The notes beneath the pieces were generated by a model. The model did not search any database. It worked only from the letters and a program-made list of their open reading frames with translations, and had not been told where the DNA came from. A stretch of DNA of 44,701 nucleotides from an uncultured Verrucomicrobiota bacterium (GTDB taxonomy: Bacteria > Verrucomicrobiota > Verrucomicrobiia > Opitutales > Opitutaceae): NCBI GenBank assembly GCA_903904685.1, contig CAIVDS010000024.1, forward strand, positions 1 through 44,701, given 5' to 3'. The position numbers and the translations under genes were made by a program. Each line of letters opens with the position of its first letter. Positions within the stretch are counted from its first letter, which is position 1. Shown here one piece after another: positions 36,901 through 44,701 of this stretch.

Positions 36901-39900
36901 AGCGGCGCGATCAGCAGCACGGGCACGGCCACCCTGACGGTGACCCCGGTGGCCAACACGACCTCCAGCTTCGCGGGCGCGATCGGCGGTGGCGGCGGCA
37001 CCTTGGGCGTGACGGTCAACAGCACCTCGGGCGGCGCCTTGAGCCTGGGCGGCAACAACACCTACACGGGCATCACCACTTTGACGGCGGGCCAGTTGAA
37101 CATCAACGCGTCGGGCACCGGTTCGACGAATTCGGCGATCGGCACGGGGGCGTTCACGCTGACGACGGGCGTCATCGACAACACCGGCGCCGGCGATGTC
37201 AGCCTTGCGACGACCAACGCGATCACGCTGGGCGGCAACTTTGGCTTCGGGGGCAGTGGGAACCTGAACCTCGGGGCGGGAACGCTGTCGGAGGCGGCGA
37301 GCCGCACCCTCGACCTGATGGGGACCGGCGGCAAGAAGCTGACGGTTCAAAACTGGTCGAACACCGCGGCCAACGTGGTCAGCACGTTCCTCACGATGCC
37401 GGGATCGAACTCGACGGTTTCGATCGGCGCGTTCAACACGCAGACGACGGGCACGGCGGGCACGACGGGCGGCGTCGGCGGCAATTCCACCATCGCGGTC
37501 ACGGGGGGCATCGTCCCGACCATCACGGCGAACGCCTTCGTCTATTCGAACGCGGGGACGCTGACGCTTTCGGGGGCGAGCACGTACACGGGAGCGACGA
37601 CGTTGAACGCGGGCACGCTGATCCTGGACGCGACGGGGGGAACGGCGACGCTGGCGGCGACGGCGCCTACGTTCGCGGGCGGCACGTTCATCTACAAGGG
37701 CAACGCCACGGGCACGGGCCAGACGCTGGGCGCCGTGACGCTGAACGCGGGAGCCTCGTCGATCCAGGTTGTCGGCGGCGCCGCCGGGACCACGCTGGCC
37801 CTGGGCGCGACGCCTGACGCGACGAACAACGCGATGCTGAACGTAAACCTGAGCGGCACCGCGCCGGCGGTGACCACGACGACGGGCAATACCGCCAGCA
37901 TCTTCGGAACGCGCGGAGCCGTGACGGTCACGACGGGCGGGACGACGGAGTTCGCCACGGTGAGCGGCAGCAGCCTGATACAATACACCGGGCAGACCCC
38001 CTTCACGGGCACGACGACGGGCACCACTACGAATTACTCCGTGGCGGACTCGCAGACGCTGACCACGGCGGCCTCGACGCCGAACTCGATCAAAATCACG
38101 ACGACCGCGAACAACGGGTCGCTGGACCTTGGCGCCAACACGATGAAGATCACCAGCGGCGGCATTTTGTTCACCGGAGCCAACACGGGCTACCAGATCA
38201 AAGGCACCAACGCGGCGGCCCTGAGCAGCGGCACGGCGACAGCTTCGGATCTGATCATCCACAACTTCGGCACCGGAGGCCTGACTATCAGTGCGGTGAT
38301 CGCCAACGGCACGGGCACCTCGGTCGTATCGCTGGACGGCACGGGCGTGACGACGCTCTCGGGAGTCAACACCTACACGGGCGTGACGCTGGCCGGCGGC
38401 GGAGCGGTGGTGAACATCGGAGCCGATTCCGGTCTGGGCGCGGTCGCCACGGGCGCGGCTTTGACCCTGAACAACGCGACGCTGCAGGCGGGCGCGAGCT
38501 TCGCCCTGGACAACAGCAGCGGCAGCGGCACCAACGCCCGCGCGATCACGCTCGGGGCCGGCGGCGGCACGTTCGACACGCAGGGGAACACGCTGACGGT
38601 TTCCGGGGTGATCAGCGGAGCCGGCAGCCTGACGAAGACCGGCACCGGCACCCTGAATCTCGTCGGCGTGAACACCTACACGGGCGGCTTCACGAACATC
38701 CAGAACGGCTCCCTGGTGCTCGGCACCAAGTCCGGCGTGAGCGTGGGAGCCCTGACGGCCTCGACCATGGTGACCCTGGGCAGCGGCGCCAACTCCGGCG
38801 TCCTCCAGCTCGGCGACAGCCTCAACGCGGCGCCGCAGACGGTCGCGGGCCTGTTCACCTTGGGCTCCGGCACGGGCAACGCGATCGTGGGCGGCAACGC
38901 CTCCAACTCCACGCTGACGTTTACGGGCAGCCTGCTGACGCCCTCGACCTTCGGCGGGAGCATCGGCGGCGCGGGCCTCAACAACAACAAACTGGCCCTG
39001 GCGATCACCTCGGGCGCATTGACTCTCAGCGGGAACAGCACCTACACCGGCGGGACGACCGTCAGCGGCGGCGCCGTGCTGAACATCAACAGCGCGGCCG
39101 CGCTCGGCACCGGCACCCTGGCCGTCACCAATGCCGCGGCGGTGATCGACAACACCAGCGGGAGCGCGAAGACCCTCTCGAACAACGTCACCACGTCCAC
39201 CGGCTTCGTCTTCGCGGGCTCGAACAACCTGAGCTTCGGCTCCGGTACGCTGGGGGTGTCTTTGGGCAGCGTGATCGCGGTGGATGGGAACAGCACGCTC
39301 ACGTTCGGCTCGTTGGTGAACACCAAGACCGCGGGTGGCACGCTGTCCTTGGCCGTCAACGGCAGCACGGGCACGCTCAGCCTGGGCGGCTTTGACATGC
39401 AGGGTATCGCGGGCGGCGGAGCGATCACCAACACCCTGAACGGTTCGGGCAACATCACCCTCACCGGGGCCGTCACGAACGGCTCGCAGGCTGGGGCCAA
39501 CGCCAACGCCCTGAGCTACACCGGCACCGGGGTGCTGACGCTCTCGGGAGCCAATCCCACCTACACCGGCCTGACGACGGTGGGCAACGCGGGCGGCACG
39601 CTGAAGTTCGGCACCGGGGTGACCAGTCTGCCGGGCGCGCTGACGCTGACGGCCGGCGTGGTGGACGTCGGCGGCCAGAACGTGACGGTGGGCGGCACCT
39701 TCACCGGCACGGCCGGCCTTGTGACCAGTTCGGCGGCGGGCGGCGTCTTCACCGCCAACATCGTCGCGTCGTCCGCCAATAACTGGGCCGGCGCCCTGTC
39801 CCCCAGCATTACCTTGGCGAGCGGCGGAGCGGGATCCAATGTCTCCGGAAACTTTTACAACACCGGAAACACCACATTGACCAACGCCAGCGTGAGCACC

Positions 39901-42900
39901 CTGAATTTCAACGGGACTTCACTCGCGCCGGTCGGCAACATCACGTTGAACGCCAACGGCACCGGCGCCTTTAATGTCACCGCCGGACTCGTCAATCCCA
40001 CCGGCACGATCACGAACAGCGGCACCGGCGGCGGCATCACGACCATCAGCGCCGTGATCGGCGGCAATGTGACCGGCATCGTCCAGAACAGCGCGACCAG
40101 CATGCTGGTCTTGAGCGGCGCCAACAGCCCCTTAACCGGCGGCCTGACCATCAAGGCCGGCACGGCGCAGGCCACGACCAATACGAACGCGCTGGGAAGC
40201 GGCACGGTATTGCTGGGCGACATCTCCGGCTCGGCCAACGCCAGGCTCCAGATCGGCTCCGCCGGAAACAGCGCGTTGACGATCGCCAACAATATCACGG
40301 TGCAGGCGGGGAGCACCGGCACCGCCACGATCACCAATCTTTCCGACACCACCTCGCAGAACGCGGCCGCCACGGCCAGCGGGACCATCACCCTCAACAA
40401 GACCGTCACCCTCAACGCCGGCAATGCCATCGTGTCGGGTCAGTTCAACGTCGGAACATTGAGTATCGCCAGCCTCACCGGCAGCGGCGGGATCAACACC
40501 ACCACCTCGAGCATCGGCGTGAGCAGTTCCGGCCAGGGCTTCGGCATCGGCGCCGGCTTTGTCATCTTGACCGGCCCCAACACCTATTCGGGCGACACCC
40601 GCGTGCTGTCGGGCAGCCTTATCTTGAACAGCCTCACCGCCACCGCCATGGACGCGTGGACCGGCACCGGTTCCAATCCCGTTTACATCGGCGACACCAG
40701 CGGCACCCAGTCGGCCCGGCTCATGATGCAGATGACCGCCGTCGCCGCGGGCCAGGTCTTCAACAAGAACATCGAGGTGCTGGCCGGCAATTCGGGCATT
40801 TCCGGCTTCGGCAGCAATAACAACAACGCCTCCGCCGCCATCTCCGACTATCACGGCACCATCACCCTGGACAAGTCCGCCTACATCCTCGGCTACAGCT
40901 CGGCCAGCGGCAACATCGTCAAGGGGTCCTCCGCCATCGGCGCGGTGTCCCTCACCAGCAACGGCACCTTTGTCTACAGCTCCGCCGCGCTCAGCGGCGC
41001 CAAGACCTACGACGGCGGCACGACCGTCGGCATGGGCATTCTCGCCGGTTCCAGCACCGCCGGGTCCACCACCCAGAATTTCGGCACCGGCAACATCGTC
41101 GTTGAAACCGGCACGCTGCGCCTTGGCGCCTTCGACAATGTCGCCACGGGCAAGACCATTCATGTCAACACCGGGGGCATGGTCACCATCAACAACAACG
41201 CCATCACCCAGGCGAACATGGTGTCGCTCATCGACGCCACGTCCTCGGGAGCCATCGGCATAGGAAGCACCTATACCTACACCGGCAACCTCAACCTTGC
41301 GACCATCGGCAACGGCCTGATGTATTTTGGCGTTGAGAATGGCGCCAACGCCGTCTACTCGGGCACCACTCTTGGCGCCAACAGCGACAACAATTACCGT
41401 CTCGGCTATGGCGGCACAGCCAGCATTGGTCTGACGATCAGCAACGGCGTACTCGTTGACGTCGGCGGCCCCTCCCAGTTGATCGTCGGCGGCGCGGGGG
41501 GCCTGCTCGGCTTTGCCCAACCGAGAACGGGCATCCACACCGAGGGATCCGTCACCCTCTCCGGGGCCAACACCTACACCGGCGGCACCATCGTCAACAG
41601 CAACAGTTTTCTCTTAGGCAACGCCCTGGCCAGCGGCAGCCCCTTCGGCAGCGCCACGGGAACCGTGAGCATACGCGACGGCACCTTCAAGCTGCTCACC
41701 GACGCCGTCACCGCCACGGCCACCCGTTCCACCACGGTCGGCGCGGTCGATTACTCCGGCTCGGCCAACCTTCTCATCGCGGGTGTCACCGCAGGTAACA
41801 ACACCCTCAACGTCGGCCAGATCGCGGCCCGCACCAACAACGGCACGCTCATGATCGGCACGACGGGCACCGGAGCCGTGCTCGGCACCGCCAGCGGCAC
41901 CGCCTTCATCAAGACCACCGGCACCGCTCCCGCGACCTTCGCGACGGTGGCGACCAACGGCGGCGGCGGCACCGCCGCGATGCTCGCCCCCTACCTCTAC
42001 GATACCCTCGGCAATTACCTGACGTATGACGCCACCTACGGCTTCACGCCCATCGCGACGACCGTGGTCACGCCCGCCGGCGCGCCCGCCACCGCCTATG
42101 TGAAAACCGTCACGAGCGGCAATACCACGCTGACCACGGGCGGAACCATCCAAATTGCGGCCCTCAACCTGGGGGGATCTCTGCTCAGCACCGCCGGCGC
42201 CACCGATGTCATCCTCCAGATCACCACCGGCGGGCTCAATGACTATGGATACTCCGCAAATGCGGGTTCCAACAGCGGCCTGAACGTCGGCGCGGCGGGA
42301 GCGACCAACCGCATTCTCCTGGATTTCCAGGGCCAGGAAGCGGTCATCGGCGCGCTCAACAATCAGAACGGCGGCATGATCATCAACAATACGATCAGCA
42401 ACACGGGCGGCAACGGTCTCACCAAATGGGGAAACGGCAACCTCAACCTGGGTGACGCCACCAATTCCTTCACCGGACTGATCACCATCAACCAAGGGTT
42501 TCTCCAGGTGGCCGTCGACGGCGCGCTGGGTGCCGCGACCAACGGCCTCTACATCAACGGCGGCACCCTTTACACCACCGCATCGGGCACGTTTACGCTC
42601 AATGCCAGCCGCACCGTCACCATCGGCCAGTTCGGCGCCTCGCTGGGCACCGGCACCCAGAACGGCGGGTCGAGCAACCAGAGCAACCTGACCGTCGCCG
42701 GCCTGATCACCGGCACGGGCGCCTTCCTGGCCCTTGGCAACGGCAATGCCCTGGCATCCAGCTACCTCCCCAATACCTTCACCTTTGGCAACGCCTCGAA
42801 TGATTTCACCGCCCCCATCTACCTGGGGAACAACATGGTGAGCCGCGTGACGCTCGCCTTTAGCGACAACGGCCAGTTGGGCAACGCGGCCAACGCCATC

Positions 42901-44701
42901 AACATCTCGGGCGGCAACGCCAGCCTGCAATACACCGGGGCATCCTCCACCTCGATGAATCGCAGCCTGGTCTTCGCCGACCTCGGCGGCGCGATCGACA
43001 TCGTGACCGGCGGCGTTGTCCTCACGGAAAACGGCGTTGTCTCCGGGAGCGGCGTGTTCGAAAAGGCGGGTCTCGGCACCCTGGCCCTCACGGCCTCCGC
43101 CGCCACCTTCAGCGGCACGATCAACATCGATGCCGGCGTGCTGAACGTCTCGCACGCCGACGCGCTCGGCGCCACCACGGCGGTCGTCTCCGGCAACTCC
43201 GGGGTGAGCGGCGGGGCGGCCTACGTGCAAAGCGGCGCGGCGCTGGAAGTGCAGAACAACATCGCGCTGGGCAACGCGGGCGGGAAGACCCTTTACCTGA
43301 ACGGCAGCGGCATCGGCGGGAACGGCGCCCTGCGCAACGTGAGCGGCAACAACTCCGATACCGGCGCGGTCATCCTGCAGACGAACGCGACGATCGGAAC
43401 GGACGCGAACTCGCTGACGCTCTCGGGCCCGGTGAGCGGCGCGGGATCCGCCGCCCTGACGAAGGTCGGCGCGGGCACCCTGATCCTCTCCGGGACCAAC
43501 ACCTTTACCGGCGGCACGACGATCAGCGCGGGCGCGCTGCAGCTGGGCGCCGGAGGCGCGACGGGCAGCCTGTCGACGACGGGGGCGGTCGTGAACAACG
43601 GGAGCCTGATCATCAACCGGAGCAACGCGGTGGCGCAGGGGACGGACTTCAGCTCGGCGGCCATCACGGGTACGGGTTCCCTGACCCTGAGCGGGGCGGG
43701 CACCGTGACGCTCACCGCGGCGAACGGCTACATCGGAGGGACGACGATCAGCGCGGGCGCGTTGCAGCTGGGCGCCGGAGGCGCGACGGGCAGCCTGTCG
43801 ACGACGGGTGCGGTCGTGGACAACGGGAGCCTGATCATCAACCGGAGCAACGCGGTGGCGCAGGGTACGGATTTCAACGGCGGTGCGCTCAACGGGACGG
43901 GATCGTTCACGCAGGCCGGTTCGGGCACGACGACCCTGAACGCTGCGAACGGCTACAACGGTGTGACGGCGGTGAACGCGGGGACGCTCTCGTTCAACAG
44001 CGTGGCTGCGGGGGCGGCGGCGCAGGCGCTGGGCACGAACAGCGCGGTGACCCTCGGGGTGGCGGGCACCTCGTCGGGGATCCTGCAATACACCGGCGGG
44101 GCCGGTACGCTGGACAAGAACGTGACGGCGCTGGGCAACGGGCTGAACACGATCTGGAACAGCGGCCCGGGGCTGCTGACGCTGTCGGGCTCGCTGGTGA
44201 AGAACGGGACGATCCTGGCGCTGAACGGCAGCCTGAACGTGACCGGGGTGATCAGCGGGAGCGCGGCGAACTCGGATTTGGACATCACCGGTGGAACGAC
44301 GACCCTCTCCACGCTTGCGACCTACAACGGCCCGACGGCGGTGTATGGCGGCGGCACGCTGGTGAACAATGTGAGCGGCGGGGCGTTGCCGACCGGCACG
44401 ACGCTGACGTTGGGCGAGGCCGCGACCAACACGGCCGGCACCTTCGATCTGAACGGCAACGCGCAGACGGTCTCCGGTTTGAACACCGCGGGCACGGCGG
44501 GAGCCTCGAATATCGTCACGAACTCCGGAGGCGGAAGCGCCACCCTGACGGTGAACAACGGCGGGGCCTTCGCCGGCACCATCCAGAATGGAACGGGCGG
44601 CACGGCGCTGGCGCTTGGCGGAGGCACGCTGTTTCTCTCCGGAGCGAACACCTACACCGGCGGCACAACGGTGAGCGGCGGAACGCTGCTGGTGAACAAC
44701 A
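33955..44701 (+). CDS. Giant autotransporter-associated beta-strand (PATR) repeat protein, 3' end outside window
   Basis: One reading frame open from ATG 33955 to the window edge, more than 3,580 codons without a stop. Residues 1-31 are a signal peptide (hydrophobic VLLSGFAAIAAIFMV, cleavage after ARA). The rest is Gly/Thr/Ser/Ala/Asn-rich parallel-beta-helix sequence with many PATR motifs of the form 'GTLTLSGANTYTGGTT..AG.L', for example near 35305, 35750, 38340, 38640, 39010, 39535, 43480 and 44635. Such proteins are exported to the cell surface, often ending in an autotransporter barrel or a PEP-CTERM sorting signal; the end is not visible. No enzymatic domain is seen. No Shine-Dalgarno precedes the start. 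Function (adhesion, surface layer, cell contact) is inference. Confidence 0.92.
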   Translation, partial: MNTPACQRLNVLLSGFAAIAAIFMVSPAARAATIVWNNAGTVWATGTDWTGGSAPTSDLTSDIALFNSTLFSSQPNYGTTSVAGIQVGDGTTLTGPLTLTGTALSLGSGGIVIAANAGTVSLSNSVKIGANQSWANNSSSLFTVGATITNAGNAAPFTLTLNGSGSGGTTITGIISNGGTTGTTAVTVNTTGGGVTTLSGNNSFTGGMTLTSGVLRATTSTGALGLGTLSLGGGELQLANASGLNFARATTVTGNTQITSDLLAGGAGVTHTLGTLSIGTQTLTVAGGTNVASGTAGLTFGATTLTGNATFNVTNPAAGGTTTLLTLAALNDGGTARTITKSGGGTLTLATAATSMVNGTQINIAGGTLNANIGTAIGGTNTTVDVADGAAFGVGIAQTIGALTNVTTVSNTGSVSIGGAYTLTIGSVTNNLNSSFSGVISGATGALTKAGTGTLTLSGANSYGGLTTVSAGVLNIRNATALGATAAGTTVASGAALEIQGNITVGAEALTLNGTGNNTGTLASYGIGGALRNVSGANTFGGVITLGSTGVRINSDSGSLTLNNGTITGATFALTVGGAGATTISSVIGTTTGTFTKDGAGTLTLSNANTYSGATTLSAGTVNAANTQAFGTGGLTLGNVTVDLATDSSITAYNTTATAGPVTTIISDRATSGAGITHTFGTFAPGALQFNIRAGANVTGGTAGVTFGGTTTFQSSSGTVFDTGATTNLTIGTIALPASGVSATFNLFKQGAGTLTLNGATNARTGGIMFVTAGKLVQGSVVGIGGGVLALGGGSTVDLATDTTSTTAYATTLLGNATILTDKATATSAGITQTLGALTVLGPNTLTIGNGSNVSGGAPVVAFGASTINAGTTFSANTGAALTLNTTLTETGNGTMTFSGAGNSTVTGAINGGGGVTMNGTGVLTLTAANGYTGANAIGSGKVTLGNVAGLGPVGTAVLNMTGGTLDLAAVGSTLLALTGNSSGAISSTGTATLTVTPVANTTSSFAGAIGGGGGTLGVTVNSTSGGALSLGGNNTYTGITTLTAGQLNINASGTGSTNSAIGTGAFTLTTGVIDNTGAGDVSLATTNAITLGGNFGFGGSGNLNLGAGTLSEAASRTLDLMGTGGKKLTVQNWSNTAANVVSTFLTMPGSNSTVSIGAFNTQTTGTAGTTGGVGGNSTIAVTGGIVPTITANAFVYSNAGTLTLSGASTYTGATTLNAGTLILDATGGTATLAATAPTFAGGTFIYKGNATGTGQTLGAVTLNAGASSIQVVGGAAGTTLALGATPDATNNAMLNVNLSGTAPAVTTTTGNTASIFGTRGAVTVTTGGTTEFATVSGSSLIQYTGQTPFTGTTTGTTTNYSVADSQTLTTAASTPNSIKITTTANNGSLDLGANTMKITSGGILFTGANTGYQIKGTNAAALSSGTATASDLIIHNFGTGGLTISAVIANGTGTSVVSLDGTGVTTLSGVNTYTGVTLAGGGAVVNIGADSGLGAVATGAALTLNNATLQAGASFALDNSSGSGTNARAITLGAGGGTFDTQGNTLTVSGVISGAGSLTKTGTGTLNLVGVNTYTGGFTNIQNGSLVLGTKSGVSVGALTASTMVTLGSGANSGVLQLGDSLNAAPQTVAGLFTLGSGTGNAIVGGNASNSTLTFTGSLLTPSTFGGSIGGAGLNNNKLALAITSGALTLSGNSTYTGGTTVSGGAVLNINSAAALGTGTLAVTNAAAVIDNTSGSAKTLSNNVTTSTGFVFAGSNNLSFGSGTLGVSLGSVIAVDGNSTLTFGSLVNTKTAGGTLSLAVNGSTGTLSLGGFDMQGIAGGGAITNTLNGSGNITLTGAVTNGSQAGANANALSYTGTGVLTLSGANPTYTGLTTVGNAGGTLKFGTGVTSLPGALTLTAGVVDVGGQNVTVGGTFTGTAGLVTSSAAGGVFTANIVASSANNWAGALSPSITLASGGAGSNVSGNFYNTGNTTLTNASVSTLNFNGTSLAPVGNITLNANGTGAFNVTAGLVNPTGTITNSGTGGGITTISAVIGGNVTGIVQNSATSMLVLSGANSPLTGGLTIKAGTAQATTNTNALGSGTVLLGDISGSANARLQIGSAGNSALTIANNITVQAGSTGTATITNLSDTTSQNAAATASGTITLNKTVTLNAGNAIVSGQFNVGTLSIASLTGSGGINTTTSSIGVSSSGQGFGIGAGFVILTGPNTYSGDTRVLSGSLILNSLTATAMDAWTGTGSNPVYIGDTSGTQSARLMMQMTAVAAGQVFNKNIEVLAGNSGISGFGSNNNNASAAISDYHGTITLDKSAYILGYSSASGNIVKGSSAIGAVSLTSNGTFVYSSAALSGAKTYDGGTTVGMGILAGSSTAGSTTQNFGTGNIVVETGTLRLGAFDNVATGKTIHVNTGGMVTINNNAITQANMVSLIDATSSGAIGIGSTYTYTGNLNLATIGNGLMYFGVENGANAVYSGTTLGANSDNNYRLGYGGTASIGLTISNGVLVDVGGPSQLIVGGAGGLLGFAQPRTGIHTEGSVTLSGANTYTGGTIVNSNSFLLGNALASGSPFGSATGTVSIRDGTFKLLTDAVTATATRSTTVGAVDYSGSANLLIAGVTAGNNTLNVGQIAARTNNGTLMIGTTGTGAVLGTASGTAFIKTTGTAPATFATVATNGGGGTAAMLAPYLYDTLGNYLTYDATYGFTPIATTVVTPAGAPATAYVKTVTSGNTTLTTGGTIQIAALNLGGSLLSTAGATDVILQITTGGLNDYGYSANAGSNSGLNVGAAGATNRILLDFQGQEAVIGALNNQNGGMIINNTISNTGGNGLTKWGNGNLNLGDATNSFTGLITINQGFLQVAVDGALGAATNGLYINGGTLYTTASGTFTLNASRTVTIGQFGASLGTGTQNGGSSNQSNLTVAGLITGTGAFLALGNGNALASSYLPNTFTFGNASNDFTAPIYLGNNMVSRVTLAFSDNGQLGNAANAINISGGNASLQYTGASSTSMNRSLVFADLGGAIDIVTGGVVLTENGVVSGSGVFEKAGLGTLALTASAATFSGTINIDAGVLNVSHADALGATTAVVSGNSGVSGGAAYVQSGAALEVQNNIALGNAGGKTLYLNGSGIGGNGALRNVSGNNSDTGAVILQTNATIGTDANSLTLSGPVSGAGSAALTKVGAGTLILSGTNTFTGGTTISAGALQLGAGGATGSLSTTGAVVNNGSLIINRSNAVAQGTDFSSAAITGTGSLTLSGAGTVTLTAANGYIGGTTISAGALQLGAGGATGSLSTTGAVVDNGSLIINRSNAVAQGTDFNGGALNGTGSFTQAGSGTTTLNAANGYNGVTAVNAGTLSFNSVAAGAAAQALGTNSAVTLGVAGTSSGILQYTGGAGTLDKNVTALGNGLNTIWNSGPGLLTLSGSLVKNGTILALNGSLNVTGVISGSAANSDLDITGGTTTLSTLATYNGPTAVYGGGTLVNNVSGGALPTGTTLTLGEAATNTAGTFDLNGNAQTVSGLNTAGTAGASNIVTNSGGGSATLTVNNGGAFAGTIQNGTGGTALALGGGTLFLSGANTYTGGTTVSGGTLLVNN
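43516..43875 (+). repeat. Recent internal duplication in the giant gene
   Basis: Bases 43516-43650 and 43741-43875 are the same 135-base segment offset by 225 bases (75 codons), differing at only five positions, four of them silent. This is far closer than other repeats in the gene and indicates recent duplication or gene conversion of one beta-helix module. Confidence 0.9.

Noticed and set aside
34147-44651. Many long minus-strand reading frames opposite the giant gene (up to more than 800 codons)
   Set aside because: They are antisense shadows of a GC-rich, Gly/Thr/Ala-biased repeat gene: composition is Arg/Gly/Ala- or Val/Pro-rich, no domain is recognisable, and the plus frame is continuous with a signal peptide and PATR motifs.

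Overview
The window looks like a chromosomal segment of a GC-rich Verrucomicrobiota bacterium, most likely Opitutaceae or a close relative. This is inferred from gene content, not from a marker gene. The hints are an enormous autotransporter-associated beta-strand (PATR) repeat protein, an orphan 'GFTLVEIMIVVVIIGLLAA' prepilin fragment, a TPR/ExbB/ExbD/ExbD/VWA operon, a TonB-dependent receptor and few Shine-Dalgarno sequences.

Layout. 1-2.7 kb: the end of a peptide ABC substrate-binding protein, a small exported protein, then on the minus strand a glyoxalase overlapping a membrane protein. 2.7-9.7 kb: a minus-strand operon of two periplasmic TPR proteins, ExbB, two ExbD and a VWA protein whose membrane anchor has the TonB-type SxxxH pattern, so it may be an envelope machine driven by proton motive force. 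9.9-13.7 kb: clpB, a phosphatidylserine decarboxylase and tRNA-Leu(UAG) on the plus strand. 13.9-19.5 kb: a six-gene minus-strand operon (His-rich membrane protein, TonB receptor, FtsX-type ABC pair, lipoprotein, DUF3299-like protein) that resembles metal-uptake loci. 19.6-21.3 kb: a truncated prepilin gene, a strictly periodic array of sixteen 21-bp units, then a monocistronic gene of unknown function with a strong terminator. 21.4-27 kb: dinG, a PP2C phosphatase and a TPR protein on the minus strand, divergent from a P1B-4-type metal ATPase; a perfect 16-bp palindrome lies between them. 27-31.5 kb: gcvP and an FAH-family gene on the minus strand, and nth on the plus strand. 31.6-33.7 kb: tRNA-Val(CAC) followed by a roughly 2-kb insert carrying only an SGNH hydrolase, bounded by a 15-bp direct repeat of the tRNA 3' end. 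33.95 kb to the window end: one uninterrupted reading frame of more than 3,580 codons encoding the PATR giant, which runs off the window.

The observation I rank highest is the 21-bp array next to the unknown 238-aa gene. Its 16 units hold register without a single indel although many bases differ, it is open on both strands in heptad-repeat frames, it has an A-tract every two helical turns, and it ends in a 17-bp palindrome. Next come the tRNA-Val mini-island, the VWA protein with a TonB-like anchor, and the metal-type operon.
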